31,974 bases of DNA from JAAEUE01 sp039180225 (GTDB lineage Bacteria; Pseudomonadota; Alphaproteobacteria; Rhizobiales; CAJQND01), in contig JBCDDQ010000009.1 in the NCBI GenBank assembly GCA_039180225.1, forward strand, positions 1 through 31,974, given 5' to 3'. Below, one piece after another: positions 15,260-23,967 of the stretch. The notes beneath the pieces are model-generated. The model made no database searches and was not told where the DNA came from. It was given only the letters and a program-made list of their open reading frames with translations. The first letter of the stretch is position 1, and every line of letters starts with the position of its first letter. Position numbers and translations under genes: made by a program.

Positions 15260-17161
15260 ATGCGCACTTTGGCGGCACGTCTGGCGGGGGCTGTTTGTGT
15301 CCTACTCATCGCAGGCTCGGTTGATCAGTCGCAAGCGCTGGTTCTGGAACGTGGAAGTGAGGCGAACTGGGCAAAGAAGCGCAAAGCGTCCAAGGTGCGC
15401 ACTCAGCCTGGCCCGATTGCTGCGCTGCCGAAAGACCCGCAGACCACCCCTCAAGCCCGGAAAAAGACAAAGCGCTACCGGCGTCGAGGCCGGACGAAAA
15501 AGATCAAGCAGGTTGCCAAAGAGCCCGAGTTCCACACCTATCAGCCTGAACCGCTGGTTTCGATCCATGATCACGACCTCAAGGTGTTAGGCGGACTGGC
15601 AGAGAGCTCTTATTCCCGCTGGATTTTTGATACCCTCCGCAGCAAGTCGAAACCGGTTCTGAAGACGCAAAAGGCGGATCGCAAGGCCATACTGGACTTC
15701 TATTCAAACCGGAGGTTTGCCCCCCATTGGATCAGCAGTTCCGGACTTACCGTACCGGCCGTGAGGCTGATGCAGGTGCTTGGCGAAGCAAACCAGCATG
15801 GGTTTGAGGCCGCACGCTACATTCCGATCGGCCTGACACGGTTTGACAAGATCCCTGAGGAGCTGTTCGATGATCCGGCCAAGGTTGCCAAGCTTGAGAT
15901 TGCCATTACCATCGCAGCGCTCAGATACGCGCGCCATGCGTCTGGCGGACAGGTTGATCCAAACAAAATCGGGCGCAGCTATGACCTGTCTCCACCTACG
16001 GTTGGCCGCACACAAGCTCTGATCCAGATGACAGGTACGGCCCGCCCGGACCGATACCTCGCTGGCCTCCACCCCAGCCATCCAACATACGCTGCCCTCA
16101 AGGCCGAGTTGGTTGAAGATCATCGTTCGCAGGTCACACAGATACCGGCTGGCCGTTCGGTGAGTTATGGACAAACTGACCAGCGCGTCCCCTTGATGAG
16201 AGCACGCCTTGTGCGCCTCGGTTTCCTGAAACAGGCCAAGGCGAGAAAGAGCAGTCGTTCAAGCCAGAAGCCAGATTACTTTGACAAGAAGCTCTATCGG
16301 GCGGTGAAGACGTTTCAGGGTTCGAAGGGATTACGGCGTGATGGCATTGTTGGCCGCAAGACCTTGGCAGCACTCAATGGCCAAAAGAGCAATGACCTCA
16401 GAGCGCTGTCGAAACTGAACATGGAGCGTATGAGATGGCTGCCGAGAAACTTCGGCCGTCAGCACATTATCGTCAACCAAGCCGCCTACGAGGCGCGCTT
16501 TGTGGAGCGGGGGAACACCATTCACAAGATGCGCGTGATCATTGGAAAGCCCCATCACCCGACCCCACTATTTTCTGATGAGATGGAGACCGTTGTCTTC
16601 AACCCTTACTGGAACGTGCCGCGGTCCATCGCCGGGGCAGAGATGATCCCAAGGCTAAAGAGGGATCCGGGCTATCTGGACAGAAAGGGATTTCAGGTGA
16701 TCGATCGCCGGGGTCGCAAAGTCCGTTCCCGGTCGGTTCGGTGGTGGAATTATACCGGCGAAACCATGCCTTACGATATCAGGCAGCCGCCAGGACGGCG
16801 CAATGCGCTCGGTGAGTTGAAGTTTCTCTTCCCCAACAAGCATGCTGTCTACATGCATGACACTCCAAGCCGTCAGTTGTTCAATGCGGAACGGCGGGCT
16901 TTCAGCCATGGCTGCGTGCGTGTCCAGAACCCCAGAAAGTTCGCAGAGATCATCCTGGGGTGGAACGCCCGCAAGGTTGCATCTTTAGTGGCGACCCGAA
17001 CAAATCGCCGGGTATCATTGAGCAAAAAGATCCCTGTCCATCTGACCTATTTCACGCTCTGGCCCAATGAGGCGAATGCCCTGGTAGAGTATGCGGACAT
17101 TTATGGGCGCGACAAGGCGCTGGCGAAAGCTCTGAAGACGCCGGCACCTAAGCCCCGCTGA
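15260..17161 (+). CDS. L,D-transpeptidase, YcbB/LdtD type, with peptidoglycan-binding domain
   Basis: This exported enzyme forms 3-3 crosslinks in peptidoglycan or exchanges D-amino acids. It has 633 residues. A signal peptide (about 1-26) is followed by a very basic linker (about 36-87) and the YcbB scaffold domain (about 105-290, including LIQMTGTARPDRYLAGLHPSHP). A PG_binding_1 domain covers about 308-373 (core DGIVGRKTLAALN). The YkuD catalytic domain covers about 400-580, with the signature MHDTPS (His533) and the catalytic Cys552 in FSHGCVRVQNP. ATG 15260 has GGGAG about nine bases upstream. It follows the caspase/M15 pair in the same direction but after a 381-bp gap, so it probably has its own promoter. 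Confidence 0.94.
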   Translation: MRTLAARLAGAVCVLLIAGSVDQSQALVLERGSEANWAKKRKASKVRTQPGPIAALPKDPQTTPQARKKTKRYRRRGRTKKIKQVAKEPEFHTYQPEPLVSIHDHDLKVLGGLAESSYSRWIFDTLRSKSKPVLKTQKADRKAILDFYSNRRFAPHWISSSGLTVPAVRLMQVLGEANQHGFEAARYIPIGLTRFDKIPEELFDDPAKVAKLEIAITIAALRYARHASGGQVDPNKIGRSYDLSPPTVGRTQALIQMTGTARPDRYLAGLHPSHPTYAALKAELVEDHRSQVTQIPAGRSVSYGQTDQRVPLMRARLVRLGFLKQAKARKSSRSSQKPDYFDKKLYRAVKTFQGSKGLRRDGIVGRKTLAALNGQKSNDLRALSKLNMERMRWLPRNFGRQHIIVNQAAYEARFVERGNTIHKMRVIIGKPHHPTPLFSDEMETVVFNPYWNVPRSIAGAEMIPRLKRDPGYLDRKGFQVIDRRGRKVRSRSVRWWNYTGETMPYDIRQPPGRRNALGELKFLFPNKHAVYMHDTPSRQLFNAERRAFSHGCVRVQNPRKFAEIILGWNARKVASLVATRTNRRVSLSKKIPVHLTYFTLWPNEANALVEYADIYGRDKALAKALKTPAPKPR

Positions 17162-17223
17162 AAATGCACTGCAAAGCTTCTAAAAGGCGGACAAAATCTC
17201 GTCTGCTTGATGTATGATGGCGC

Positions 17224-18060
17224 ATGCCATCACTGTTGAACGATCAAGTTATCCTTGTAACCGGTGCCGCACGCGGGCTCGGCCTTGCCTATGCAAAGTG
17301 TTTGCTTTCGCAAGGGGCTAGGGTGGCTATGCACGATGGGGGTGTTGATCTGGACGGTAACGCGCCAGATCCGGGGGTGATCTCCGAAAGTGTAAGCGAT
17401 TTGGACTCTGAGAGCGTCCTGGCAATGCCTGGATTACTCAACAGCAAACAGGACTGCGGAGCCGTTGTGCGCACGGTTGTGGAGCACTTTGGACGCATTG
17501 ATGGTCTCATAAACAATGCCGGTGTCGTTCTGTGGCGCGATACTCTTGACGTGAGTGAAGAGGAGTTTGTGTCCTCGTCGACGATCAATCACGAGGCAGC
17601 TTTTTGGTTGAGCCAGGAGGTGCTTGTGCACATGCGCAAGCAGGGTTATGGGCGGATTGTGCTCACAAGCTCCACATGGGCGCTGAAGCCTTATCCGGGT
17701 TCAACAGAGCTGACGCTCTATGCCATGAGCAAGGCTAGCCAATTTGGCCTTGGCATGGCGCTCGCCAATGGAACTGGCCATGAAGGTATTTTGGTGAACG
17801 TCGTTGCGCCTGTGGCGAACACCCGGATTTATGCATCAGAAGTGCCGCCTGGAAAACTCAAACCCGAAGACGTTGCGGGAACGGTCGCATGGCTCGTGTC
17901 ACGCCAATGCACAGTTAACGGTAAAGTTCTGAGAGTGGCCGATGGAGAGGTTTCTGCTCTCGAGTTGAAAGAAACCGCCTCAGAACATCTTGGCAGTCGG
18001 GCTACTGACCCAGCCCAGTGCGGGGCAGTGATCGAAAGGCTGGTGGACGGGCCGAATTAA
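17224..18060 (+). CDS. Short-chain dehydrogenase/reductase (SDR)
   Basis: This NAD(P)-dependent oxidoreductase has a Rossmann fold. The 278-residue product shows the cofactor motif TGAARGLG (13-20), NNAG (97-100), a tetrad Asn at about 122, the catalytic Ser at 149/150 (LTSSTW), and YAMSK with Tyr166 and Lys170. The sequence looks closest in style to the dehydrogenase part of peroxisomal multifunctional enzyme type 2 and bacterial 3-hydroxyacyl-CoA dehydrogenases, but it stands alone and its substrate cannot be read. ATG 17224 follows the L,D-transpeptidase by 62 bp with only a weak ribosome-binding site. It is the last conserved gene before the accessory stretch. Confidence 0.9.
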   Translation: MPSLLNDQVILVTGAARGLGLAYAKCLLSQGARVAMHDGGVDLDGNAPDPGVISESVSDLDSESVLAMPGLLNSKQDCGAVVRTVVEHFGRIDGLINNAGVVLWRDTLDVSEEEFVSSSTINHEAAFWLSQEVLVHMRKQGYGRIVLTSSTWALKPYPGSTELTLYAMSKASQFGLGMALANGTGHEGILVNVVAPVANTRIYASEVPPGKLKPEDVAGTVAWLVSRQCTVNGKVLRVADGEVSALELKETASEHLGSRATDPAQCGAVIERLVDGPN

Positions 18061-18157
18061 CGAGGCTTCAATCAGGCCATACAATGGTGGACAAAACCGA
18101 CTGCCACCTCGGTGTCGAGCCAGAAGATGCGTTGGCCATAATTGAAATTGCAGAGAC

Positions 18158-18712
18158 TTAAACGTTTGGGCAAGACGTTCGGGTCGACGGTGACCGGCCA
18201 AAATCGGACATCCACCTGTCCGCCCAACGTCGGATGTAGTCGTGATGCGCGGACCAAGCGTCCCATGCCGACTGTGCCCATTCTGTTACCTTCCGCGCGT
18301 GTAAAGGTGTACCTGCGAAATCAGCTACATCGGCGACGGTCATCGCGAACTCTTTTGGTGGTTCAAGATAGATCAGAGTCTCCTTATGCTTCCCCAAGCC
18401 AAGCATGATGTCGTTTGCCTGCTCGGGCGGCCTGAGGTGCTCCAGCTGAAGGTGCAGTCTTGCTAAATGCAGACCAACAGATTGAATTTCTTTACGCTGC
18501 TGACCTTGGCCTGGATGCTGAACGGCAAACGCGTCCACCGTCAATCGATGTGTCCTCCGAAGCGAAATGTCGCTGTACTCGCAAGCTAGAAGCTTGTTGA
18601 AAAGAGCGAAGCACGCGGGCGAAGACGCCATGTATTTATGAGTGGGACCATCTAAGCGCTTAAGCACCGACCCACATCCTACACATCGGCTTATTCCGTC
18701 TTCTTCTGCCAT
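18158..18712 (-). CDS. DUF5946 family protein
   Basis: This 184-residue protein is of unknown function. It begins with a CxxC pair (CVGCGS, residues 10-15) followed by LDGPTHKYMASSPACFALFNKLLACEYSD. It contains HRLTVDAFAVQHPG (about 55-68), QSVGLHLARLHLQLE, LEPPKEFAMTVADV and WAQSAWDAWSAHHDYIRRW. I recognise this succession of blocks as the DUF5946 family, whose members are scattered in bacteria and not characterised. ATG 18712 has AGGA just upstream. It is convergent with the SDR gene, 97 bp away, and lies divergently beside the serine recombinase. Its rather less GC-rich codons, like the recombinase's, hint at acquired DNA. There is no membrane segment or signal peptide. Confidence 0.8.
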   Translation of the reverse strand: MAEEDGISRCVGCGSVLKRLDGPTHKYMASSPACFALFNKLLACEYSDISLRRTHRLTVDAFAVQHPGQGQQRKEIQSVGLHLARLHLQLEHLRPPEQANDIMLGLGKHKETLIYLEPPKEFAMTVADVADFAGTPLHARKVTEWAQSAWDAWSAHHDYIRRWADRWMSDFGRSPSTRTSCPNV

Positions 18713-19014
18713 GGCATCCTTGGTAAAGAGAGATCGACTTACGATCGAACGTCATGTTGGCGTAAAGCAGGGCCTGCTGCGCGGCCTCTTGCACCACTGT
18801 TGCGAGAGGTGAGCACTGTTTCGGATCCGAACCGCAGGTGCCTTCAGCGCATGCACCTGCCGCCAACTTACTTGCAGTCTGCTATCATAGTACTCCGCAT
18901 GAATTATGACCTTGTCTAGCCCCCAAAGTTTGGGCCACTAATTTGCGATTTCTCTACTGAGGTTTCCGGCACTGGTGGTCGTTGGTCGGGCCTCAGGTGC
19001 TTCGGGGTGTGCTC
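18713..19014. other. Non-coding region between DUF5946 and recombinase, with palindrome 18922-18934
   Basis: No gene is supported in this roughly 300-bp divergent space. It holds the odd palindrome CCCAAA-G-TTTGGG at 18922-18934, running into GGGCCACTAATTTG. A similar sequence (CAAATGTGGGCCATATTTG, about 20758-20776) appears just downstream of the recombinase. These could be attachment or recombinase-binding sequences, or simply promoter elements of the two divergent genes. Confidence 0.35.
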
Positions 19015-20697
19015 ATGAGTGGTAAGCGACCATACCGCTGCGCCATTTACACCCGTAAGTCCCATGAGGAGGGTCTGGATCAGGCGTACAACTCTTTGGA
19101 TGCTCAACGCGAGGCATGTGAGGCGTATGTCTTGTCTCAAGCGGGACTTGGTTGGGAGCTGTCTGGCAGACTTTACGATGATGGCGGTGTCTCCGGCAGT
19201 CATATGGAAAGGGATGGGCTTAAGGCCTTGCTATCTGATATCCGGGCAGGGCAGGTGGATGTGGTTGTTGTCTGCAAAGTGGACCGGCTGACACGCTCCG
19301 TTGCCGACTTTGGCAAGCTGGTTGAAGTCTTTGACGAACATGACGTCTCACTTGTCTCTGTGACTCAGGCCTTCAATAAAACCAACTCCATGGGGAGGCT
19401 GACACTTAATGTGTTGCTCTCCTTTGCGCAGTTCGAACGGGAGGTTACGGCAAAGCGTATCCGAGACAAGATTGCATCTTCAAAGCAGAAGGGAATGTGG
19501 ATGGGAGGACACGTGCCTTTTGGATACAGTAACAAGAACACCAAGCTCGTCATTGAACCTGATGAAGCAAAAACCGTTCGGCTGATGTTCGATCTCTATT
19601 GCGATCTGCAAAACATGCGGCTTGTGAAGACCACAATCGATGGGAGAGGCATTATCTCTCGAGCGCGCATGAGCAAGTCGGGAAAGACAACCGGCGGAGT
19701 GCCCTTCAGTATTGGCAACATAGCCAGCATTTTGTCAAACGCGTTTTATGCAGGTCAGATCAAGCACAAGGACAAGGTCTATCCGGGCAATCACGAAACC
19801 ATCATCAATATGGACCATTGGGAGCAGGTGCAACGCCTGCTATCGATCAGATCTGTGAACAGTTCGACCCAAAAGAACTGTTCATCGCCGGCGCTGTTCG
19901 CTGGACTCCTCACCGATGAGGATGGCAACAAGCTGGTGTCGCATCATGCCAATAAGAAGGGAAATAAGTACCATTACTATGTCTCTCGGCCAGAAAGGGA
20001 AACCGGCAGAAAGCCCAAGTTCAGAATTCCCACGAGGAATCTGGACGCCTTGATACGATCCGTTATTCAGGAAACGCTCGAAAGCAAAACTCAACTGCTT
20101 CGATGCTTGAGCCTCAATGAACATTCGGTAGATCAAATTGAAGCAGCTACAGATGCTGCACAGTCGTTGATAAGCAGATTGACTATGTCAGATTCGGATG
20201 ATCGCAAGGCGGTTTACACGGATTTGATCCGGCACATCATCATCAAGTCAGACGGAATAGTCATTGAGTTTGAATCCGAAGGCCTTGGACGTCAGCTGGG
20301 CATCACTCTGCCGGCACGCGGTGACCTTCAGATTGAGCGTCAGATGATCATCCGACGCAGAGGACAGAAGATGAAACTGGTGATCGGAGGATTGAAGAGC
20401 AACCAGAGCTATATTGATCAACCCCTGATCAATCTGATAGCCAATGCATATCTTTTGAAAACGGACCTTGAAACCGGGAAGGTTCGATCAATCAAAGAGT
20501 TCGCTGACGCGCAACACATCGATCATGGTGATGCCAAGAACCTAATTCCGCTCTCATATCTGGCCCCGTCCATAATTGAAGACATTCTCGCCGGGCGCCA
20601 GCCTGCCGATCTCTCTGCATCGCGTCTGAAAGAAGTGGCGCGTCGTCTGCCAATCGCCTGGTCAGATCAACGCGTGCACCTTGGCTTCGCAGCCTGA
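19015..20697 (+). CDS. Large serine recombinase (site-specific integrase/resolvase family)
   Basis: This 560-residue protein is a site-specific recombinase acting through a phosphoserine intermediate. The resolvase-type catalytic domain occupies about 7-160: the nucleophile is probably Ser16 in IYTRKSHEEG, followed by NSLDAQREACEAYV, VVVVCKVDRLTRS and LLSFAQFEREVTAKRIRDK. The DNA-binding recombinase domain covers about 175-290. The usual zinc-ribbon cysteines are absent; the segment GLLTDEDGNKLVSHHANKKGNKYHYYVS stands in their place, as in a subgroup common in Rhizobiales. A C-terminal helix-turn-helix-like region (about 470-555) ends ILAGRQPADLSASRLKEVARRLPIAWSDQRVHLGF. ATG 19015 is preferred over an in-frame start at 18982 because conserved sequence begins a few residues later. 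It is intact. It lies between DUF5946 and tRNA-Ala and marks a mobile or formerly mobile segment. Confidence 0.93.
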   Translation: MSGKRPYRCAIYTRKSHEEGLDQAYNSLDAQREACEAYVLSQAGLGWELSGRLYDDGGVSGSHMERDGLKALLSDIRAGQVDVVVVCKVDRLTRSVADFGKLVEVFDEHDVSLVSVTQAFNKTNSMGRLTLNVLLSFAQFEREVTAKRIRDKIASSKQKGMWMGGHVPFGYSNKNTKLVIEPDEAKTVRLMFDLYCDLQNMRLVKTTIDGRGIISRARMSKSGKTTGGVPFSIGNIASILSNAFYAGQIKHKDKVYPGNHETIINMDHWEQVQRLLSIRSVNSSTQKNCSSPALFAGLLTDEDGNKLVSHHANKKGNKYHYYVSRPERETGRKPKFRIPTRNLDALIRSVIQETLESKTQLLRCLSLNEHSVDQIEAATDAAQSLISRLTMSDSDDRKAVYTDLIRHIIIKSDGIVIEFESEGLGRQLGITLPARGDLQIERQMIIRRRGQKMKLVIGGLKSNQSYIDQPLINLIANAYLLKTDLETGKVRSIKEFADAQHIDHGDAKNLIPLSYLAPSIIEDILAGRQPADLSASRLKEVARRLPIAWSDQRVHLGFAA

Positions 20698-20887
20698 TCC
20701 CCAACCATCACCAAAAAATTTAAGCGGTCATGAAAATGGCCAGTAGAGACGATGGGCCAAATGTGGGCCATATTTGTTGAAATCGGTGTCTCACGTCGAC
20801 AATTAATAGCAAGCATGCCGACTAAGCCGCTGAAAAGGCGCCACTAATCAAAACAGTCAAAAGCGGTCATGGTTTGACAAGAAAAAG
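20698..20887. other. Recombinase/tRNA intergenic region with direct repeats
   Basis: This 190-bp space holds an 11-bp direct repeat AAGCGGTCATG at 20722-20732 and 20861-20871. It also has TGGGCCA twice close together (20753-20769), and GCCACTAAT (20840-20848) that recurs exactly at 18934-18942 upstream of the recombinase. Repeats of this kind beside a recombinase and a tRNA 3' end suggest an old attachment region, but none is long enough to prove it. Confidence 0.35.
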
Positions 20888-20963
<76 letters not shown>

Positions 20964-21074
20964 ATCCAGTGCTCCAAACAGGGGAGCTATTTCGGCACGG
21001 GAACCTATTCTTAAGGCCCGTTAAGTGCAAGCCCCAATTAGTCGGAGATTGCGCTTTTGTCCTGAGGTGCGCCG

Positions 21075-21089
21075 GCGATTAAGAATCGC
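21075..21089 (-). other. Hairpin spanning the stop codon of the FYDLN protein gene
   Basis: GCGATT-AAG-AATCGC is a perfect 6-bp inverted repeat that includes the TAA stop. It is extended by CCG/CGG with one bulged base. On the minus strand no T-run follows, so it is a 3'-end hairpin rather than a classical terminator. Confidence 0.35.
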
Positions 21090-21507
21090 TCGGCGTTACC
21101 GGGGCGACGCCGCCAATGATCCCGCTCACGTCGCCATTTTCCTCGTCATCGTCTTCCAGAAATTCGTCGCTGGCATCGTCGCTGGAATCGGATTCGTCGA
21201 TTTCAACGTCTGCAATCTCCGCCGCCGCAGCAACATCCGCGTCTTCCGTGTCTGCGCCTTCTTCTTCCACATCCTCAAGGCTGACCACTTCCACGTCGCC
21301 CTCTGAATCCACATCAGCTTCGTCATCATCAATGGCGGCTTTCTCGGGCTCAGAAGGCGGCGGCGCATCGTTCTTTGACGGCAAAATGGGTTCTGCCACA
21401 AATGTCGCATCACACGCGGGACACTCGATGGGATCTTTCATCAGATCGTAGAACTTAATCCCGCAAGTCGGACAGACGCGTTTGGTACCTAGTTCCGGTT
21501 TGACCAC
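21079..21507 (-). CDS. FYDLN acid domain protein (TIGR02300 family)
   Basis: This 142-residue protein is characteristic of Alphaproteobacteria and its function is unknown. The N-terminal zinc-ribbon-like part is KPELGTKRVCPTCGIKFYDL followed by ECPACD, giving two CxxC pairs at about 12-15 and 29-32 and the naming FYDL motif. The rest (about 55-130) is extremely acidic and low in complexity, rich in Asp, Glu, Ser and Ala. The start is GTG at 21507, preceded by GGAAGAG about six bases upstream; family members begin at this point with MAKPELGTKR-like sequence. It is divergent from aroA across a 209-bp space, as in many Rhizobiales genomes. Confidence 0.92.
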   Translation of the reverse strand: MVKPELGTKRVCPTCGIKFYDLMKDPIECPACDATFVAEPILPSKNDAPPPSEPEKAAIDDDEADVDSEGDVEVVSLEDVEEEGADTEDADVAAAAEIADVEIDESDSSDDASDEFLEDDDEENGDVSGIIGGVAPVTPSDS

Positions 21508-21716
21508 GGTACTCTTCCTCTATTTGCATATGAGCATGAATTGGCCTCCCCATGCCATGCTCGCACCAACGTGTCAAAGGTAAAGTTGCCGCAAAATCTG
21601 GATCGACGCCTGTGCTCTGAGGATGACGGCACTCCTTGCGTGTGCTACGCAACCTCAGAATTTCAAACACACCGGCTGACGCTCCCCGGCAACAAACGAA
21701 CGAACACCGCACACCC

Positions 21717-23063
21717 GTGTCACACGCAACACCCTCTCCCCTCAAGTCCAGCCGCTCAGGCGGACTGACTGGAACCTTTCAGGTCCCAGGCGACAAGTCC
21801 ATTTCTCATCGAGCCCTTATGCTTGGGGCTGTGTCTATGGGCGAGACAACCATTTCGGGGTTGCTTGAGTCTGCGGATATTCACGGCACCGCGCGAGCTA
21901 TGGCAGCATTTGGCGCGCGGGTGGAACGCCACCAAGATGGGCGCTGGACAGTCAATGGCTTGGGTACAGGCGGTCTGATGGAGCCAAAAATGCCCATCGA
22001 CTTCGGCAATGCGGGCACAGGTGTGCGGCTTGCCATAGGCCTTGCCTCAACCTGTCCCATTCGGGCGAAATTTACGGGCGATCAGTCTTTATGCAAACGG
22101 CCCATGGGCAGGATCATGGACCCGTTGAGCCAGTTCGGCACCCAATTTGAGGCCACTGACGGCGACCGGTTGCCATTGCAAATGACGGGGGCGAAGTCCC
22201 CCATTCCCCAAGAATACACATTGCCTGTTGCTTCCGCTCAGGTGAAGTCAGCTCTGTTGCTTGGTGCCCTTAATGTGCCTGGGTGCACGACCGTTGTGGA
22301 ACCAGTTCCCACCCGCGACCACACAGAGCGCATGCTCACCGCGTTCGGTGCAGACCTTGAGATCAAGCACACTGAGCGTGGACGCGAAGTGAACCTCAAT
22401 GGCCCCGCTGAGTTAACCGGTCAATCAGTCACGGTGCCCGCGGATCCATCTTCGGCTGCCTTCCCCATGGTGGCCGCCCTCATAACCGAAGGCTCCGATC
22501 TGACTTTGCCCAATATGATGATGAACGAGACCCGCACAGGGCTCTTGGGCGTCCTTCAGGACATGGGCGGTGACATCAAGGTCGACAACATTCGCGAAAC
22601 AGGCGGTGAGACCCTGGCCGATCTTCGGGTGCGTTCAAGCAAGCTCAAAGGGGTTGCAGTGGACCCAGCTATTGCACCCTCCATGATTGATGAATACCCC
22701 ATATTAGCTGTCGCGGCCGCGTGTGCGGAAGGGTCGACGGAGATGCGTGGTTTAGAAGAGTTGCGCGTTAAGGAGAGTGACCGGCTGGCGGCCATTGTTG
22801 CGGGCCTTGAGAACAACGGAGTAACGGTGCGATCAGGTGACGACTGGCTCATCGTTGAAGGCTCAGGCCGCCCGCCTGGCGGAGGCACTGTCGCCACTCA
22901 CATGGATCACCGCATCGCCATGGCGTTTTTGGTCCTTGGCCTGGTGAGCGAAAAGCCGGTCATCGTGGACGATGGCGGTATGATCGCAACCAGCTTTCCA
23001 GATTTTGTTGAGTTGATGAATGCGGCTGGGGCGCCGATAGAGGCTGCAGAAGCACTCTTATGA
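21717..23063 (+). CDS. aroA: 3-phosphoshikimate 1-carboxyvinyltransferase (EPSP synthase), class II
   Basis: The enzyme catalyses the sixth shikimate-pathway step, joining phosphoenolpyruvate to shikimate-3-phosphate. The 448-residue product aligns closely with Agrobacterium CP4 EPSP synthase. Shared blocks are LTGTFQVPGDKSISHR, GDQSLCKRPMGRIMDPL, SAQVKSALLLGALN, TRDHTERML, DPSSAAFPMVAALI, PSMIDEYPILAVAAA, GLEELRVKESDRL and THMDHRIAMAFLVLGLVSE. At the position of CP4 Ala100, linked to glyphosate tolerance, this protein has Gly100 (DFGNAGTG). GTG 21717 is chosen because the resulting MSHATPS start mirrors the CP4 N-terminus; no strong ribosome-binding site is seen, and longer in-frame starts exist. 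Its TGA overlaps the cmk ATG (ATGA). Confidence 0.96.
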   Translation: MSHATPSPLKSSRSGGLTGTFQVPGDKSISHRALMLGAVSMGETTISGLLESADIHGTARAMAAFGARVERHQDGRWTVNGLGTGGLMEPKMPIDFGNAGTGVRLAIGLASTCPIRAKFTGDQSLCKRPMGRIMDPLSQFGTQFEATDGDRLPLQMTGAKSPIPQEYTLPVASAQVKSALLLGALNVPGCTTVVEPVPTRDHTERMLTAFGADLEIKHTERGREVNLNGPAELTGQSVTVPADPSSAAFPMVAALITEGSDLTLPNMMMNETRTGLLGVLQDMGGDIKVDNIRETGGETLADLRVRSSKLKGVAVDPAIAPSMIDEYPILAVAAACAEGSTEMRGLEELRVKESDRLAAIVAGLENNGVTVRSGDDWLIVEGSGRPPGGGTVATHMDHRIAMAFLVLGLVSEKPVIVDDGGMIATSFPDFVELMNAAGAPIEAAEALL

Positions 23064-23689
23064 TTATTGCAATCGACGGTCCGGCGGCGTCTGGCAAAGG
23101 CACTCTCGCGCGCAAACTGGCGGAGCATTTCAATCTTGCCTATTTGGACACAGGTTCACTTTACCGAGCCGTGGCGCTGAAGCTCGTTCTCGACGGGGCA
23201 GATCCTAAAGCCGAAGAGCAGGCTGTCGAGACCGCCCGAAAACTCGATGGATCACTTTTGGGCGATCCGCGACTGCGTTCAGGCGAAGTGGGTGAAGCGG
23301 CATCAGTTGTGGCCGCAAACCCTGAGGTGCGCAAAGAAATTTTGGATTTTCAAAGGCGCTATGCTGCATCTCCAGGCGGAGCGGTTTTGGATGGGCGCGA
23401 CATCGGGACGATCGTTTGCCCGGATGCAGATGTGAAGCTTTTTGTTGTGGCAAATCCGCAGGTGCGGGCCAAGCGCCGTTTTGAAGAACTCATAGCAGGC
23501 GGCGAAGAGGTGACATATGACACTGTGCTGGCCGACCTAAAGGCACGGGATGCGCGCGATGAAGGCCGGTCCATCGCGCCATTGAAACGTGCGAGCGATG
23601 CGCTCTTGCTCGATACGAGCGAATTGGATATAGAAACGGCGTTCCGTACGGCCGTAACCATTGTTGAAGGTCGAAAGGACGCTCAATGA
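23060..23689 (+). CDS. cmk: Cytidylate kinase
   Basis: The enzyme phosphorylates CMP and dCMP to the diphosphates using ATP. The 209-residue product has the P-loop GPAASGKGT (residues 7-15), the LDTGSLYRA segment (about 29-37) that binds the nucleotide, LDGRDIGT (about 109-116) and the lid-like ARDARDEGRS (about 177-186). All match bacterial Cmk. The ATG overlaps the aroA stop as ATGA, so translation is probably coupled. The aroA-cmk-rpsA order is widely conserved in Proteobacteria. Confidence 0.97.
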   Translation: MIIAIDGPAASGKGTLARKLAEHFNLAYLDTGSLYRAVALKLVLDGADPKAEEQAVETARKLDGSLLGDPRLRSGEVGEAASVVAANPEVRKEILDFQRRYAASPGGAVLDGRDIGTIVCPDADVKLFVVANPQVRAKRRFEELIAGGEEVTYDTVLADLKARDARDEGRSIAPLKRASDALLLDTSELDIETAFRTAVTIVEGRKDAQ

Positions 23690-23967
23690 AGAACGGGCTG
23701 CACCTCCATGGGGGAGATGCGGGGATCGTTCTCCAAAACCTTGAAAACCCGGTTCTGTCATTCCTCATCTCCAAGGCGGCTCAATCTAAAGCCCTGAGAA
23801 CATAGAGAAATCTGACCGGATAAGTTGTTGGTTCGCCCGCAGTCACGCGAACGCTTGATACCCTGAAAAAAGCACCAGTTGACGCTTCAATGTGATGTGG
23901 GATGCCCTGCGACCGTAATCGTGGGCCAACTTCTGTTTCTTAATCTTGAGTTTGAAAGAGGACTTGT
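23690..23967 (+). promoter_or_regulatory. cmk-rpsA intergenic leader region
   Basis: This 278-bp space shows no gene. GGAGATG (23713-23719) can pair with CATCTCC (23766-23772), and a TTGACG hexamer lies at 23879-23884, without a clear partner at the usual spacing. A separate rpsA promoter and a structured leader are plausible because S1 genes are often autoregulated, but nothing here proves it. AGAGGA at 23957-23962 is the rpsA ribosome-binding site. Confidence 0.3.

Noticed and set aside
15133..15324. 63-codon frame in the gap before the L,D-transpeptidase
   Set aside because: It runs out of frame into the transpeptidase gene, has an odd Cys/His/Trp-rich composition and lacks a ribosome-binding site.
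18660..18866. 68-codon minus-strand frame upstream of DUF5946
   Set aside because: It overlaps the DUF5946 start in another frame, begins with TTG, has no known motif and no strong ribosome-binding site.
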